From Trichosporon coremiiforme (Eukaryota; Basidiomycota; Tremellomycetes; Trichosporonales; Trichosporonaceae), in assembly GCA_039545355.1 (NCBI GenBank), contig BCJJ01000027.1, positions 186,001 through 250,000 on the forward strand: 64,000 nucleotides of DNA, written 5' to 3'. This document shows positions 43,640 through 57,180 of this stretch, one piece after another (position 1 is the first letter of the stretch; every line of letters begins with the position of its first letter). Position numbers and translations under genes: made by a program. A model generated the notes under the pieces. That model made no database searches. It was not told the DNA's origin and saw nothing but the letters and a program-made list of their open reading frames with translations.

Positions 43640-44620
43640 TACACCACTGATAGCCCGGTCGGTACACCCAGGGCACCTCAATGCTTACTCCTGAACCATA
43701 GGTAGCCTCGTCGTCCCTGTCGTCGCCGCCCTCGACCATCGTCTCCGTAACACCGCCGTCCTTGGACTTGGCGCGCCTCAAGGCCCCGGCGGTCTCCAGG
43801 TACCCATTCCCTGTGCGTCAGGAGCTGCTGCTTTGTATCCTGCTTCCCGTCGCCGCGTATCTTGCGCCAGCGACGGAGGTCTGAGCCCTCGTCGTCGATT
43901 TCGTCGTACGCGCCCTGGAATGAGGCCGAGGTCACGATGCTAAGAGAGCGACGCCAAAGGAAGGAGATCCCCAAGCAATGTGCAAGGTCGGCCGCATCGC
44001 TGGAAAGCCGGCTTCATGAGTTCTGGACGTCATCGGCCTGTACTTGAAACGAGACAAGAAAGCTGCGTGTCTCACCGACTGCTTTCTATCGCACACGACG
44101 TCTCGTTCTCGCCAAACTGAATGCAATCCGGGCCGAGACAAAGAAGCGATGACTGCAGGAAGCAGTTGAGCTACTGGAGGCGTCCAGGATAGGCGCCTTA
44201 TGGTAGGGGCGCAGGTCAACTCGGCGGAAGAACATGACCTCTCCCCCCGGGCTCACTAGCGCGCTGGCAGCGGACAGTAACTGCCGGATTGCAGCTGATT
44301 GCTGTGAGGCCGTCGAGCCCAACGGTCCTTGCGCGCCCTGCGATTACGGCGTCCAGCAACGCGCGCGACGAGAGGATTCTTGTGCTGTGTGGGATATTGC
44401 GCGGGGCGCGGGACGCGGCCGCTGTCGCGACGCTCAGTGGTCTTGGCTGCCGAGCCAGTTCGAACTGTCATAGACAGGTTCAAGTCGTCGGAACTCAAGT
44501 CGGTAAGTTCGGACTTGATATCGCAAGCGACGAGGTTCCTGAGCACATCCACGTGTCCTCGATCGGCGAGTACTATATCGGTTGAATAGAAACAGGGTCG
44601 GTGGTCGGACAGTTAGGAGG
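43640..44620 (-). other. Coding-like fragments in shifting frames (unresolved gene or relic)
   Basis: On the - strand several stretches read as protein, but in different frames. They include STDIVLADRGHVDVLRNLV with IKSELTDLSSDDLNLS near 44,470-44,590, and PGGEVMFFRRVDLRPYHKAP near 44,185-44,250. GPDCIQFGENETSC lies near 44,100, ASFQGAYDEIDDEGSDL near 43,890-43,940, and YLETAGALRRAKSKDGGV near 43,750-43,800. PGGEVMFFRRVDL is reminiscent of the late motif of methyltransferase-fold proteins, which is only a hint. Splice-like signals (GTGAGAC at about 44,073; CTGACGCACAG before 43,820) exist, but I could not assemble one phase-consistent model. Either a multi-intron gene with atypical junctions or a decayed gene would explain this. 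Confidence 0.3.
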
Positions 44621-45460
44621 GGGCGGTAGTTTGGTCCGGTGGAGGGATGGCGTATTGTCTCGCCGCTGGCTTGCCACTGTTCTGCCCTCATGAGCAGGGG
44701 GGAAGACAAGTTGAAGCGTCGCTGCATAACTGGTACGCCAGATGACCGCGGTCCTAAGCAACGCTCAGAGGACGGACGAATGGAAGGCGATGACAATCCG
44801 CGACATAAACAGCCGGGGAAGCATTCTTTCGGGTTGGGCTAACAACAACGGATAACTGCACGGGAACGATAAGAGACTTCAAACGCACGGCAGCAATAAG
44901 CTGTTCAATAGCGAGAGCCCGTCGTCCGACAGCTTACAGACTCACCACTCGATGGGGCTTGGTCTCTCCATCTTCTTGCATAGGTCAGGTCGTCTTCCGA
45001 CTCACGTCGTGTTCCGTCAGTGAAAACGTGGGGGCCCATTGTTGTGAGGTTTCTTCATGTCAGTCAGCTCAAGCAGACCAACCTGACGTAGCTCTCTTGC
45101 GCGCGTTTGAAACCGAAATTGAGAGCTTCTGCATTGACTGCCTGGTTCGCAAGATGATCTGGACGGCTGGAGCCAGATCGATGACGGAGTGGGCGTTATC
45201 AAAAGACGGCATTGGTTTGTTGTGATGGTGGTTGAGTCAACCAGAAAGGTCTCAGTCGTTCCACGTGGCAAGTTGCCACGGACATAACGCCGATTTTCCG
45301 CCCACTGTGAGCACCGAGGGGCCAATCCTGGGCAAGGCGTTGCATCTCCGGTAGGGGAACGGTGGTGCAGGACGCAGGAGCCTGGCTGAACGTTGATGTC
45401 CATACATCCTCTGCCATCTCGAACGGCTTACACACCGTCACCCTATCCCGAACTAGCGCC
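44621..45460. other. Interval without a recognisable gene
   Basis: Promoter side of the NDUFV1 gene. Short overlapping frames only. Confidence 0.4.
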
Positions 45461-48198
<2,738 letters not shown>

Positions 48199-48629
48199 AC
48201 GACAAAAACTCCGAGTTCAAGAGCAATGTGAAGTAGATTGAACCCAATGCATTATGTACGCTAAGCCTGGTTACTGCGAGTTGAGAGTTGTCGAGGCAGA
48301 GGAGTGGTGGTGGTAGAGGTCTGTTGTGGCGGATGGCGTTGCTACAGTCATTGGCGTAGAGGGTGGGGTGTGGCTACGCCCTGCAGCGATGGAGGGAACA
48401 CAAGCAGCAGGGCGCACACGGTACCTCAACTAGTGCGTTCGTGTTTGGGGCGCAACCTCGCAACCGAGCGATCGCGAGAGAGTAGGGGGTGATCCAGGCC
48501 TAGCTGTTCCAGCTGACTCAACCGACCTCTACACAGCCTCCCCCGTCTGTTTGGTTTCGCAACATTGTGCATTGACTACGATCTCTAGTGAGTGGCTATG
48601 ACTTAGATACTTCTGACTACTTTAACTGA
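48199..48629. other. Convergent 3' flank
   Basis: Lies between converging stops of NDUFV1 and the copper ATPase. No gene is seen. Confidence 0.5.
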
Positions 48630-51600
48630 CTACAGACCCCACCTGAGGGCGAGGGAGGAGAGGATGACGGAGACCGAGCTCGCGGCCATGAGGATCGCGC
48701 TCCAGACAGGGCTGAGGCGGATGCCAGCGGGGTAGAGGATGCCAGCGGCGATGGGGAGACAGACGACGTTGAACACCATAGCCCAGCACAGATTGATCCA
48801 TTGCCTGTTGACGACCTTGCGACTGAGCTTGAGGAGATCCGGGATGGACACCAAGTCGGAGGAGAGAAGGACAAAGTCGGCGCTGGCGAGCGTGCTCTGG
48901 GACCCGTGGCCCATCGCCACCGAGCAGGCCGCGGTGGACAGCGCAATCGAGTCGTTGATGCCGTCGCCCACGAAGAGGACGCGGTTCCGCACGTCCTTGG
49001 TTCCCCGCCATGTCTTCTTCGCAACCGACTCGGCCTGCAACCTGCCAATCGCGTCCGCCTTGTCCTGCGGCCCGAGACCGGCGTGCACGTCCTCTGGCTT
49101 CAGGCCGAGTTCCTTTCCAATCGCGTTTGCGGTGCGCTCGTTGTCGCCAGTGAGCATGACGACACGGAAACCACGCTTCTGCAGCTGCGCCAGAATCGGG
49201 GCGGTGCTCGGGCGAAGCGGGTCGGACAGGGCGTACGCGGCGGCGAGAGACCACGGCGCATTACCCCGGCGCGCAGCAACGAGAATAACAGAGCGAGCGG
49301 CCGATCCCCACTCCTCCAGCATCGGCGTGACAGTAGACAGGTCAACATCGTGGTCCGCCATCAGCTTGTCGTTACCGATGGCCAACTCGAGCCCACTTCC
49401 AGTACGCGCGGTCAGGCCACGGCCGGCTATCTCCTCGGACGACGCAATCTCGACGCTTCCTGCCAGGGAAGACAGATGCTCGGTGAGCCCGACGGCGAGG
49501 GGGTGCGTGCTGGTCGCCTCGAGCGCGCGCGTGGCGAGGGGCACCTCCTTGTCGTCCGCAATCAGGAGCTCGGCGACGACAGCGGGCTTGCCCTGCGTCA
49601 GAGTTCCGGTCTTGTCGAGCGCGACGGTTGTGACCTTGGTAATCGCCGTGAACGCCTCGCCACCTCCCGCCAGGATACCGACCTTGGCCGCGAGGCCTGT
49701 GCCGACCGCGTTGGCACAGGGAACAGCAAGACCGATACCGCAAGGGCAAGCAACGACGAGGACAGCGACACAGAACTCGATCGCGAAGAACGCCCGGCCC
49801 GCCTGGTTGTGCGGGTCGACGACGCCGCCGTAAGTGAGACCGAGCCAGAGCGCCAAGACGAAGATGGAGAAGTAGCAGATGACAGGCACAAAGACGCCGG
49901 TCAGCGTCTCCGCGGCCTTCTCGAGTGGCGCCTTGGACGCGCGGCTGACGGCTGCAATGATTCGGTCCAGCATCGTGTCGCCGCCGAGACCCGTGACGGA
50001 GATATGCACGGCCGAGCTCAGGTTCGTCGTGCCCGTGTACACCTCGTCGCCCTCGGCCTTGGCGACCGGGACAGCCTCGCCCGTCAGGCTCGACTCGTCA
50101 AAGGAGCTCGTGCCGTGCACGACGTCACCGTCGGCCGGAGGGAGCGCGCCAGGGTGCACCAACAGCACGTCACCGCGCTCGACCAGGTCGACGGGAATCT
50201 CGCGCGCTTCGGCCTTTTCGTTCTCTACCAGCCAGGCGGTCGCCGGCCTCAGTGCTCCGAGGAGCGCAACGGCGTCTGTCGTCTTGGCCTTGGCGTATGC
50301 CTCGAGTGTGCGTCCGAGGAGAATGAACATGATGACGAAAACCGAGGCGTCAAAGTACGACCCGATGCTCATGCGGCCCGGGTGCCGGACGTCGATGGCG
50401 AGCATGGCCACGCTGGCAAAATAGCTCACGGTCGTGCTGAGCGAGACGAGGAGATCCATGCTGCCAAAGCTGACCATGCTGCGCCACGTCCACGGCCTAG
50501 GTGAGGAGCAGAGGTGGAACTTGGCGAGGAGGGAGCGCACATGCGGCGCGAGGCCGTGGTACGCGCGCACGTAGAAGAAGCGGCCGATGCCGAACTGGAC
50601 CACGGTCGCCAAAGCCCACAACACGATCGTGCCCCGGTTCGCGCCGCCCCACACGGCCGTGTCCCAGAAACGCCGGAAAGGGTGGTCCATCTTGAGCATG
50701 ACCATGGACACGATTGCGATGATGAACGTCGGGATAGCGAGGATGACGGCCGCGACGAAGTGCGCCGCGAGCACCTTGACTTCGCGCCGCTGGATCGCTT
50801 GGGACCGCTCACTGACCGAGGCGGGGCGGACGACCTCGGCGTCAAACTCGGGCGCGACGCCCGCGAGGCCGCGCACGAGGTCGCGCACAGTGTAGGGTTC
50901 TCGGGGTGTATAGGTGATTGTCGTTTGGGGGCTCTTCAGCGTGAAGGCAGTGTATCGGACGTCCTTGAGGGTGGCGAGGTACGCGTTCAGCTGTGTGATG
51001 CAGTTTCCGCAGAACACGCCGTCGACCCGGATCGTGACCGCGCGCTCGCCGTCCTCCGCGTCCTGGGTGCGCACAACCTCGGCACCAAAACCAATGTCCT
51101 CGATGAGCTCCTTGATCGATGCGTCGGACAGGCTCGCGCGGTGAGTGACCGTGCCCTGCGAGTTGAGCAGGTTGATGTCGACTTTCTCGATGCCGTCGAC
51201 GTCCTTGAGCCCGGCCGCGATGCTGCTCGTGCACGACGCGCACGTCATGCCCTCAATCGAGTAAGTTGTCGTCACGAGCTTGTTCCCGCCAGCCGGTGCT
51301 TCGGGAACGCTCTCTATCACTTTTGCGTCGTACCCGAGGTCCTCGACGAGTTCGACGAGCTCATTGCCTGTGATGCCCACCTTGTGCGTGATCACGCCCG
51401 AGGACGTGAGCACGCTGATGTTCCCGTCGAGCACGAGGGGGTTCGCCTCAAGCGCAGACGCGATGCCAGCGCTGCAGCTGCCGCACGTCATGCCCTCGAT
51501 TGATAATGTCGTTTTGAGAGTACCAGAATGCTTCTTTTCGCTGACGCCGAGGGCTTCGGCGCGGCACTGCTCGCAGTGCTCGAGGTGTTGCCGCCGCCGA

Positions 51601-51938
51601 GCGTCCTCGCGCTTCTCCGCTCGCACCTCGCGCCGCTTTCCAACCAGGCGGCCGAGGAAACCAGTCGGAAGCTCGTCGCTCTCTTGCTCCTCTGGCTCAT
51701 CTGGTGTAGCTACGCTGAAGCCCTCGGTGCGCAGGATGCGCTTGACGTGTTCGATGACGGAGGCGGAGCGCTTCGAGTCCACGTTGAACGTTATCCGGTG
51801 AAGGAGGAGGGAGACAGTCAGGTTGTGCACTGAGGGCACATTGGCGAGGGCGCCGCGGATCGTGTCGATGCACGACGGGCAGTGCATGTTGTTGACGAGC
51901 AGCGAGGCCGTCAGGAGATGTGTTGGGATGTCGACCAT
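48630..51938 (-). CDS. CCC2: Copper-transporting P1B-type ATPase (Ccc2/ATP7 family)
   Basis: Pumps Cu(I) into the late Golgi for loading of multicopper oxidases and laccases. One uninterrupted frame of 1102 residues from the ATG at 51938, notable in an intron-rich genome. Metal-binding domains at the N-terminus carry MHCPSC, GMTCGSC and GMTCASC; a fourth degenerate one has VFCGNC. So there are four CxxC modules where yeast Ccc2 has two. Eight membrane helices follow, with CPC at residues 731-733. The actuator motif is SSLTGEAVPV. Asp775 in DKTGTLTQGK is the phosphorylated residue. THPLAVG is the SxHP-type site of P1B pumps and GDGINDS the hinge. All catalytic motifs are intact. A GNQCEHC-like Cys/His patch (HLEHCEQC, about residue 140) sits between domains. 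Confidence 0.96.
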   Translation of the reverse strand: MVDIPTHLLTASLLVNNMHCPSCIDTIRGALANVPSVHNLTVSLLLHRITFNVDSKRSASVIEHVKRILRTEGFSVATPDEPEEQESDELPTGFLGRLVGKRREVRAEKREDARRRQHLEHCEQCRAEALGVSEKKHSGTLKTTLSIEGMTCGSCSAGIASALEANPLVLDGNISVLTSSGVITHKVGITGNELVELVEDLGYDAKVIESVPEAPAGGNKLVTTTYSIEGMTCASCTSSIAAGLKDVDGIEKVDINLLNSQGTVTHRASLSDASIKELIEDIGFGAEVVRTQDAEDGERAVTIRVDGVFCGNCITQLNAYLATLKDVRYTAFTLKSPQTTITYTPREPYTVRDLVRGLAGVAPEFDAEVVRPASVSERSQAIQRREVKVLAAHFVAAVILAIPTFIIAIVSMVMLKMDHPFRRFWDTAVWGGANRGTIVLWALATVVQFGIGRFFYVRAYHGLAPHVRSLLAKFHLCSSPRPWTWRSMVSFGSMDLLVSLSTTVSYFASVAMLAIDVRHPGRMSIGSYFDASVFVIMFILLGRTLEAYAKAKTTDAVALLGALRPATAWLVENEKAEAREIPVDLVERGDVLLVHPGALPPADGDVVHGTSSFDESSLTGEAVPVAKAEGDEVYTGTTNLSSAVHISVTGLGGDTMLDRIIAAVSRASKAPLEKAAETLTGVFVPVICYFSIFVLALWLGLTYGGVVDPHNQAGRAFFAIEFCVAVLVVACPCGIGLAVPCANAVGTGLAAKVGILAGGGEAFTAITKVTTVALDKTGTLTQGKPAVVAELLIADDKEVPLATRALEATSTHPLAVGLTEHLSSLAGSVEIASSEEIAGRGLTARTGSGLELAIGNDKLMADHDVDLSTVTPMLEEWGSAARSVILVAARRGNAPWSLAAAYALSDPLRPSTAPILAQLQKRGFRVVMLTGDNERTANAIGKELGLKPEDVHAGLGPQDKADAIGRLQAESVAKKTWRGTKDVRNRVLFVGDGINDSIALSTAACSVAMGHGSQSTLASADFVLLSSDLVSIPDLLKLSRKVVNRQWINLCWAMVFNVVCLPIAAGILYPAGIRLSPVWSAILMAASSVSVILSSLALRWGL

Positions 51939-52620
51939 CTTTGTGGGTGTGAGTGAGGGTGAGTGTGCAAGAGATAGGGATGCATGGTAAGATGAGATGA
52001 GGGCTGGAACTTATAGATGACGAGATGAGATGAGGGATGAGGGCTTTTTGCGATGGATTACTTGGTGGAAATAATGTGCGGGGCCAGACGCCACCTGAGG
52101 GAATCGCGAATCTCTTGCGTGAAAGGACGTTGGGTCGGCTCGACACCGGTGACCACACGAGACTTCACCCAGGGTAAGTTGGGTGGCGAGTCTGGTTCCG
52201 TCCTCCCGCCCGGGGACTGAGGGCACGGCATCTTCGGGTCAGATTCGGGCCGCGATAATCTCGCAGATGACTCATGCTCCACCCGCTCATCTCCCTCACT
52301 CACCGTAATTAGCCCATCACTCACTCACTCCTCATCCCCTCTTTATCGCCCTTATCACAGAAGGTTGCCGATGTCACAGACCAACTCCTGATGCCTGTGC
52401 CACAGCGATAACCGCATGATGCTCCAATCGTTCAGCACAACGCCCTCATGATGACTAACAGACCTCCTCTCTCCGCTCACTGAGGCAATAGCGCTCACCC
52501 AGCTCGGACCCGAGCGCTCCATCGAGGTCCTTCCTCGTCGCCACCGACGCTCCGACGCTCCGATCTCCGCCATCCATTCCGCCCATCGCTCATCACCCAG
52601 TCTCAGTTGCCCACTTCCCC
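51939..52620. promoter_or_regulatory. Divergent intergenic region CCC2 / hydrolase
   Basis: A 682-bp gap between opposite start codons. No gene is seen. No obvious copper- or iron-responsive element could be named with confidence. Confidence 0.45.
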
Positions 52621-53619
52621 ATGCGGCTCCTCTCACACACTCAGACATCTTTTCTTCCACTGCGTCCCCCCGCGCGTGCCGTCCGGCATTCCTCGACCGC
52701 GGGCAACGCCAGCCTCAACTCGTTCAACTCCGACACAGTCCTGCTTCGCCTGCCCGACCGCAGCATCGCGTATTCCGTCTTCACCCCGCCGAGTCCGACC
52801 GCAACGCTCTTCTTCCTGCACGGGTATCCATCCTCGCGTCTCGAAGCGGCGGGTCTCGCGCCACTGGCGCTCGCAAAGGGTCTGCAGGTCGTCTCGCCCG
52901 ACCGCCCAGGGTTTGGACAATCTTCCTTCCGTCCCTACTCCGTCGAGGACTACCCGCAAGATGTGCTGGCTGTTGCGGACGCCGTGGGTGCAGAGCGCTT
53001 CTCGGTGCTCGGCGCGAGTGGTGGCGGGCCGTACGCGCTCGCCATGGCAGGGGAACCACGCGTGGACAAGGTCGGGCTCCTGGCGACTGCGCCGCCATGG
53101 GACGGCCCCGTGAACGACAGCTCGGGCGCACGTCGCGCCGCCGCGCTTCTCGCAAAGACGCCGCTGTTTGCGCCGCTCGCTACGGCCCTGCTCGCCGGAG
53201 GTCGGTGGGCCGCGTCGCTTCCCTCGGTGCAGAAGCGGATCGATGCGTGGCTCGCGTCCCAGTCAGCCGAGAATCCGCCCTTGGAGCCAGAGGCGGCCAC
53301 TGCGCAGCGCGAAGCTGTTCTCCGTACCCTGCTGGAGCCGTTCGCTGCCGGCGTGAACGCCTTCACCCACGAGACTGGTCTTTTGATGCAGCCGTGGGAC
53401 ATCTTCTACGAAAAGATAGAGAAGGAGGTGCGCGTGTGGCATGCGAAGGGCGACGCCTCTGCGCCCATTAGCATGGTTCGGCCGATGATGGAGCGCATGC
53501 CCCGCGGCCAGCTCACAGCGTTCGAGGGCGGGCATAGCGACGTCGCGGCCGTCCTCCCCGCCGTGCTGGACTACTTTATGCCGGCTGGGCCGGATCATGG
53601 GAATGCGTCCATGCTCTAG
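52621..53619 (+). CDS. Alpha/beta hydrolase, possibly mitochondrial
   Basis: Single exon, 332 residues from the ATG at 52621. The first 30 residues (MRLLSHTQTSFLPLRPPARA) are basic and Ser-rich, like a mitochondrial presequence. The hydrolase core has the oxyanion HGYPSSR. The nucleophile elbow GASGGGP (Ser133) lies in a GxSxG motif. SPDRPGFGQSS follows strand 4 in epoxide-hydrolase/haloalkane-dehalogenase style. A cap-like helical insertion, GDASAP with the acid residue and GGHSD with the catalytic His complete it. The triad is therefore present. The substrate is not inferable; esterase, lipase or epoxide hydrolase are all possible. Confidence 0.85.
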   Translation: MRLLSHTQTSFLPLRPPARAVRHSSTAGNASLNSFNSDTVLLRLPDRSIAYSVFTPPSPTATLFFLHGYPSSRLEAAGLAPLALAKGLQVVSPDRPGFGQSSFRPYSVEDYPQDVLAVADAVGAERFSVLGASGGGPYALAMAGEPRVDKVGLLATAPPWDGPVNDSSGARRAAALLAKTPLFAPLATALLAGGRWAASLPSVQKRIDAWLASQSAENPPLEPEAATAQREAVLRTLLEPFAAGVNAFTHETGLLMQPWDIFYEKIEKEVRVWHAKGDASAPISMVRPMMERMPRGQLTAFEGGHSDVAAVLPAVLDYFMPAGPDHGNASML

Positions 53620-56600
53620 CACGCGTCTATGCGTAGAGTCTGGTCCAAGCGCACGCTGGCGCACGTGCTAGGGATTACTAGAGCCTAGAGGTATCCGCAG
53701 GGCCAGACACCGCGCAATCAGTATCAGCGTGCCGGCCACGAGCGCGGCAGCTACTGTTCGCTGGAAGCGCGAAAATAGCGCACACCGCCGGAGCCTGGGC
53801 CACTGCCCCGATACTTGGAACGTCTAGCTAGCTCGCGGCGTGTCGGGCTCAAGTCCTGGGTCGTGTATGTAGTCTGGAGACGGCGAGACGGCTGGGGAAT
53901 ATGTAGCGAGTTGAATAGTCACGTCCAGGGATCCGTAGGGGACGAGCTGTAACGGTGATCGCCATGACGTGAGCCATCCCTCTTCGTTGCTGCAGACTTT
54001 GTGGAGGGGTGCGCGCGGGGCTTTGCGGAACATAACGCTGGTACGGAGTGGTCCAGCGCAGCGCGAGCAGGGATGGATAACATGCATAAGCACGGGGACT
54101 GTCGTGGGACGGGTTACCGGTGTCCTGGCTCTCCTGGCCTTGCGGGGACCTAGAGTGCTCCGGGTGCGTTTGGTGACATTTGCTCGTGCACGCGGCTTGC
54201 GCGTGCTTCTGATTGCGCTGACGTTATCGCGCCCGGGTACACGGTGTTACACTTTTGCTAGTCGGTGCACACGAGTGAAAGGGCTCGGACGTGACAGACG
54301 CGAGATGCGTCTGAGACCGGATTCATACCTTGGCAACGCCGTGAATGTCGTCCTCAGGTACATTGCAAATCAGACGTTCCTGCTCGCTCTACTGTGAGGT
54401 ATACCAGTCATTGTCCACGAGCTCAGTACCTCGGCTGCATACTTCTTGCTCCAGACTCTGCGAAAGAGTAGCACTGCGCGGGCAACGTTAGCCCGCCGGT
54501 GACCGTCCATTAGGCATCGCTACAGTCTCCGCCTCTCCCCAGCGCTGGCCCATTACGTTTCCATTGTGCCTAGCCCCGAGCCAAATGATGGATGTAAACA
54601 AGCGTGCACTCTGGCGCGCTTTCAGTACACTGTCCCCTTCATCCCCGTCTTTCCCGCAGGTCTGGGCTCTGCAGACTTTGCGTAGCGGCCACAACACACT
54701 TGAGGGTAGGTCATTCTGCATGCACCCGACCGAACTGACTTCAGTCGGCCTGGAGGTCGGACCTGCGGGCGGGGAACCGAACAACCCCGGTCGTGGCGCT
54801 GCAATGAAGACGGCGCGCCGAAACAATTATATAGCAAGTGACAATTTAGCATTCCTCGGTGCTCACAGCCGTTTGCTGACCCAAAGCTGTCCTCCTTGGT
54901 CAGCGCCAAGTCCTCCATACCGCAGCGTCCCAGAACGATGGAGCCAGCGCCTCAGCCTGTCACCCAACTCATGTCATGTCCTTAGTCAGGTCCACACCGC
55001 CATCTCCACCACCACGGCGCACTTCATTCCTGTCGTGACCTTTTGGATCCTTCCGTGCATTCTGGGACCCGAGCACCAGCGCTAAAATGTCGTAAGGCGC
55101 ATTCCGAGTCACGCCGTCTGAATGCAGCGTAGCTCTCGGGGGCCGCGGAGAGTTTCAATTCAACCACAGTTCGGAAAAGCAGTCGCGCAGTCGCGCGAAT
55201 TGGGTGTGTTTGTTGCTCACCTGACATCCTGGCCGGCTCGCTTGGTCTCGAATCGCTGTTGGATGTTGGAGTGCGTACATTGCCAGCCTTTGAGGAACAC
55301 CCTGCATTTGACATGTTCCGCCGAGTCTTGGTTCGGTTGGTAGGGTTGGGCGCGGGGGTCTGCTGGCTTCGTTACGGACAGATCAGTTGGGGCGGGCGGC
55401 GTGCAAAACAGAAAGAGTATGCATCTTTACGGCCCGACTGTTTGTTTACACTTCAGACTCTGGTTCTCAGCATGCGTTGTCCGACTGCGCTGGCTTGACC
55501 GCAGGAGGCAGGAGACAGTTCCACTTCTAACCGAGGCATGCGGTCAGGTTATGCCAGTTCACACTCCAAAGGACAACCCACCGCACTGCATTGCCCGCTG
55601 GGCCCGCTGATTCATGAAACATATCGCAGAGCCGCCGATTCGTGACAGCGTAAGTCGCAGCGTAAGCGGCCGTGAACAAAAATTCGATGCAGGGGTACGA
55701 AGCGACGATCGCAACGGGAGCACACTAGCACAACGGCGCAGTAATCGAAGAGCCTCGATGCCTCACGGAAGCAGGCCGGGAGTCAAGGGTCGAAAGACAT
55801 GATGTAACATCTGGCAGTCTGGGCGTCTGGCCGAGTCTGGCCGAAATGCGGGAGGCGGGCGGCACTGCGGCGACAGTGTGGGCTGTACATGCTGTACAGT
55901 TTCCTTTATTGTGGGTGCCGATGCCGTACGTGCCGTTGTTCTCTGTATTGCGTCAAGATGCGGGTGCGCAAGCCAGCCGTAAGCACGGTGCATTCTAAGG
56001 ATAGCCCGGGTTCCACGACTGCGACCTCTGCCATGCTGCCAGATGTGCCAGGAGCAGACTGTGCAGACTGTGAGTTCTCATTGGAGCTGGAGATCTCTCA
56101 TAGCCCTCGGCGCCGCGGTTGGATCTGTGCGCCGTGCATGCTGAAGGCTTGCTCATGTGCCGAATTCCTGGTACGTCCTGACTGATCCTGGCACACGACG
56201 GCACGACTGTGCACTGGGCAGCGACGATTCGGACTCGCAGGCGCAGATGGCGCGCAGGGCCTCGAAGGTTTCCAGGAGTCAGGACAGGCGTACGCCTCAA
56301 CCCACCGTCGTTGCAGTGCAATGCATCGAGAGTCCTGTAGGTAGAGCGCAACAGGCAGCGATAAGGACATGATATCATGTCGCAGAGGGGAGAGGGGCTG
56401 GCTGGCTGGCTGCTTGCAGGGACCTTTTCATCCTTTACATGGCGGCTACATGACGGATTCGGGCATATGGGCGTTGACTGAGGGGCTGGCGAGCAGGTGG
56501 TGCAATGAAAATCAATCGCGCGGTGTACAGAGTCGTGTGTCGCGCAACACTCTGTTGGTGCTGGGCGGTTGCCAGGGGCGTCGCGTACCGTGTCGCGTGT

Positions 56601-57180
56601 AGCGTGTCTGACCGTCTCCCATGAGGAGGGCACATAAGGAGAGGCGCAGGGTCTGAGTGCGAGCGCGAGACGTGATTTCACGTTAGCTGCAGTGGTGGCA
56701 GGACAGAGGCAGCCAGGCAACAGAGGAGAGGGGACAGACAGCGCGGAGGCAGTTTCGGCGGGCGCATTGAAAAGCCTGAAACCAACTGGCAGTTTAGGGT
56801 TGCATACCAGACACACCTAACCTGGACGCCTTGGGTCCCTTGGGTCCTCTGCCCGGGTACCCAGCCAGGAACGCCGGGACGAATGGTGCGAGGACCAAGA
56901 GGGTAGGACGCTAAGCTTGACGCGTCCGGCTGGCGCCAGGGTCCCGTGGTCCTAATGGGGCCACTGCACAAGCCATCTTGCGCCCCCCAGAGCCCGTCAC
57001 TCCTGCGTACGCGCGTGTGGCAGTCACTCTGCATGGTCTGCACCCAGGGCGCAGGTACGCCCCTGACTCGCTGCTACCCGGGTTGAGCCCATGCTTCCGC
57101 CACAGAAATGCATCGCGCTCCCTCTTTGGCCAAGTCCTGCCGTATGCTACCGTACACCCCCTACGATAGGCTTACGACAC
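53620..57180. other. 3.6-kb gene-poor interval
   Basis: The largest empty stretch here. Frames of 60-270 codons occur but overlap, lack start context and resemble nothing known. A 16-bp perfect palindrome lies at 56366-56381. I found no mobile-element coding sequence or terminal repeats. Confidence 0.45.
56366..56381. repeat. 16-bp perfect palindrome
   Basis: GACATGATATCATGTC. Its ATGATATCAT core also occurs at 9885-9894 and 10648-10657. Confidence 0.7.
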
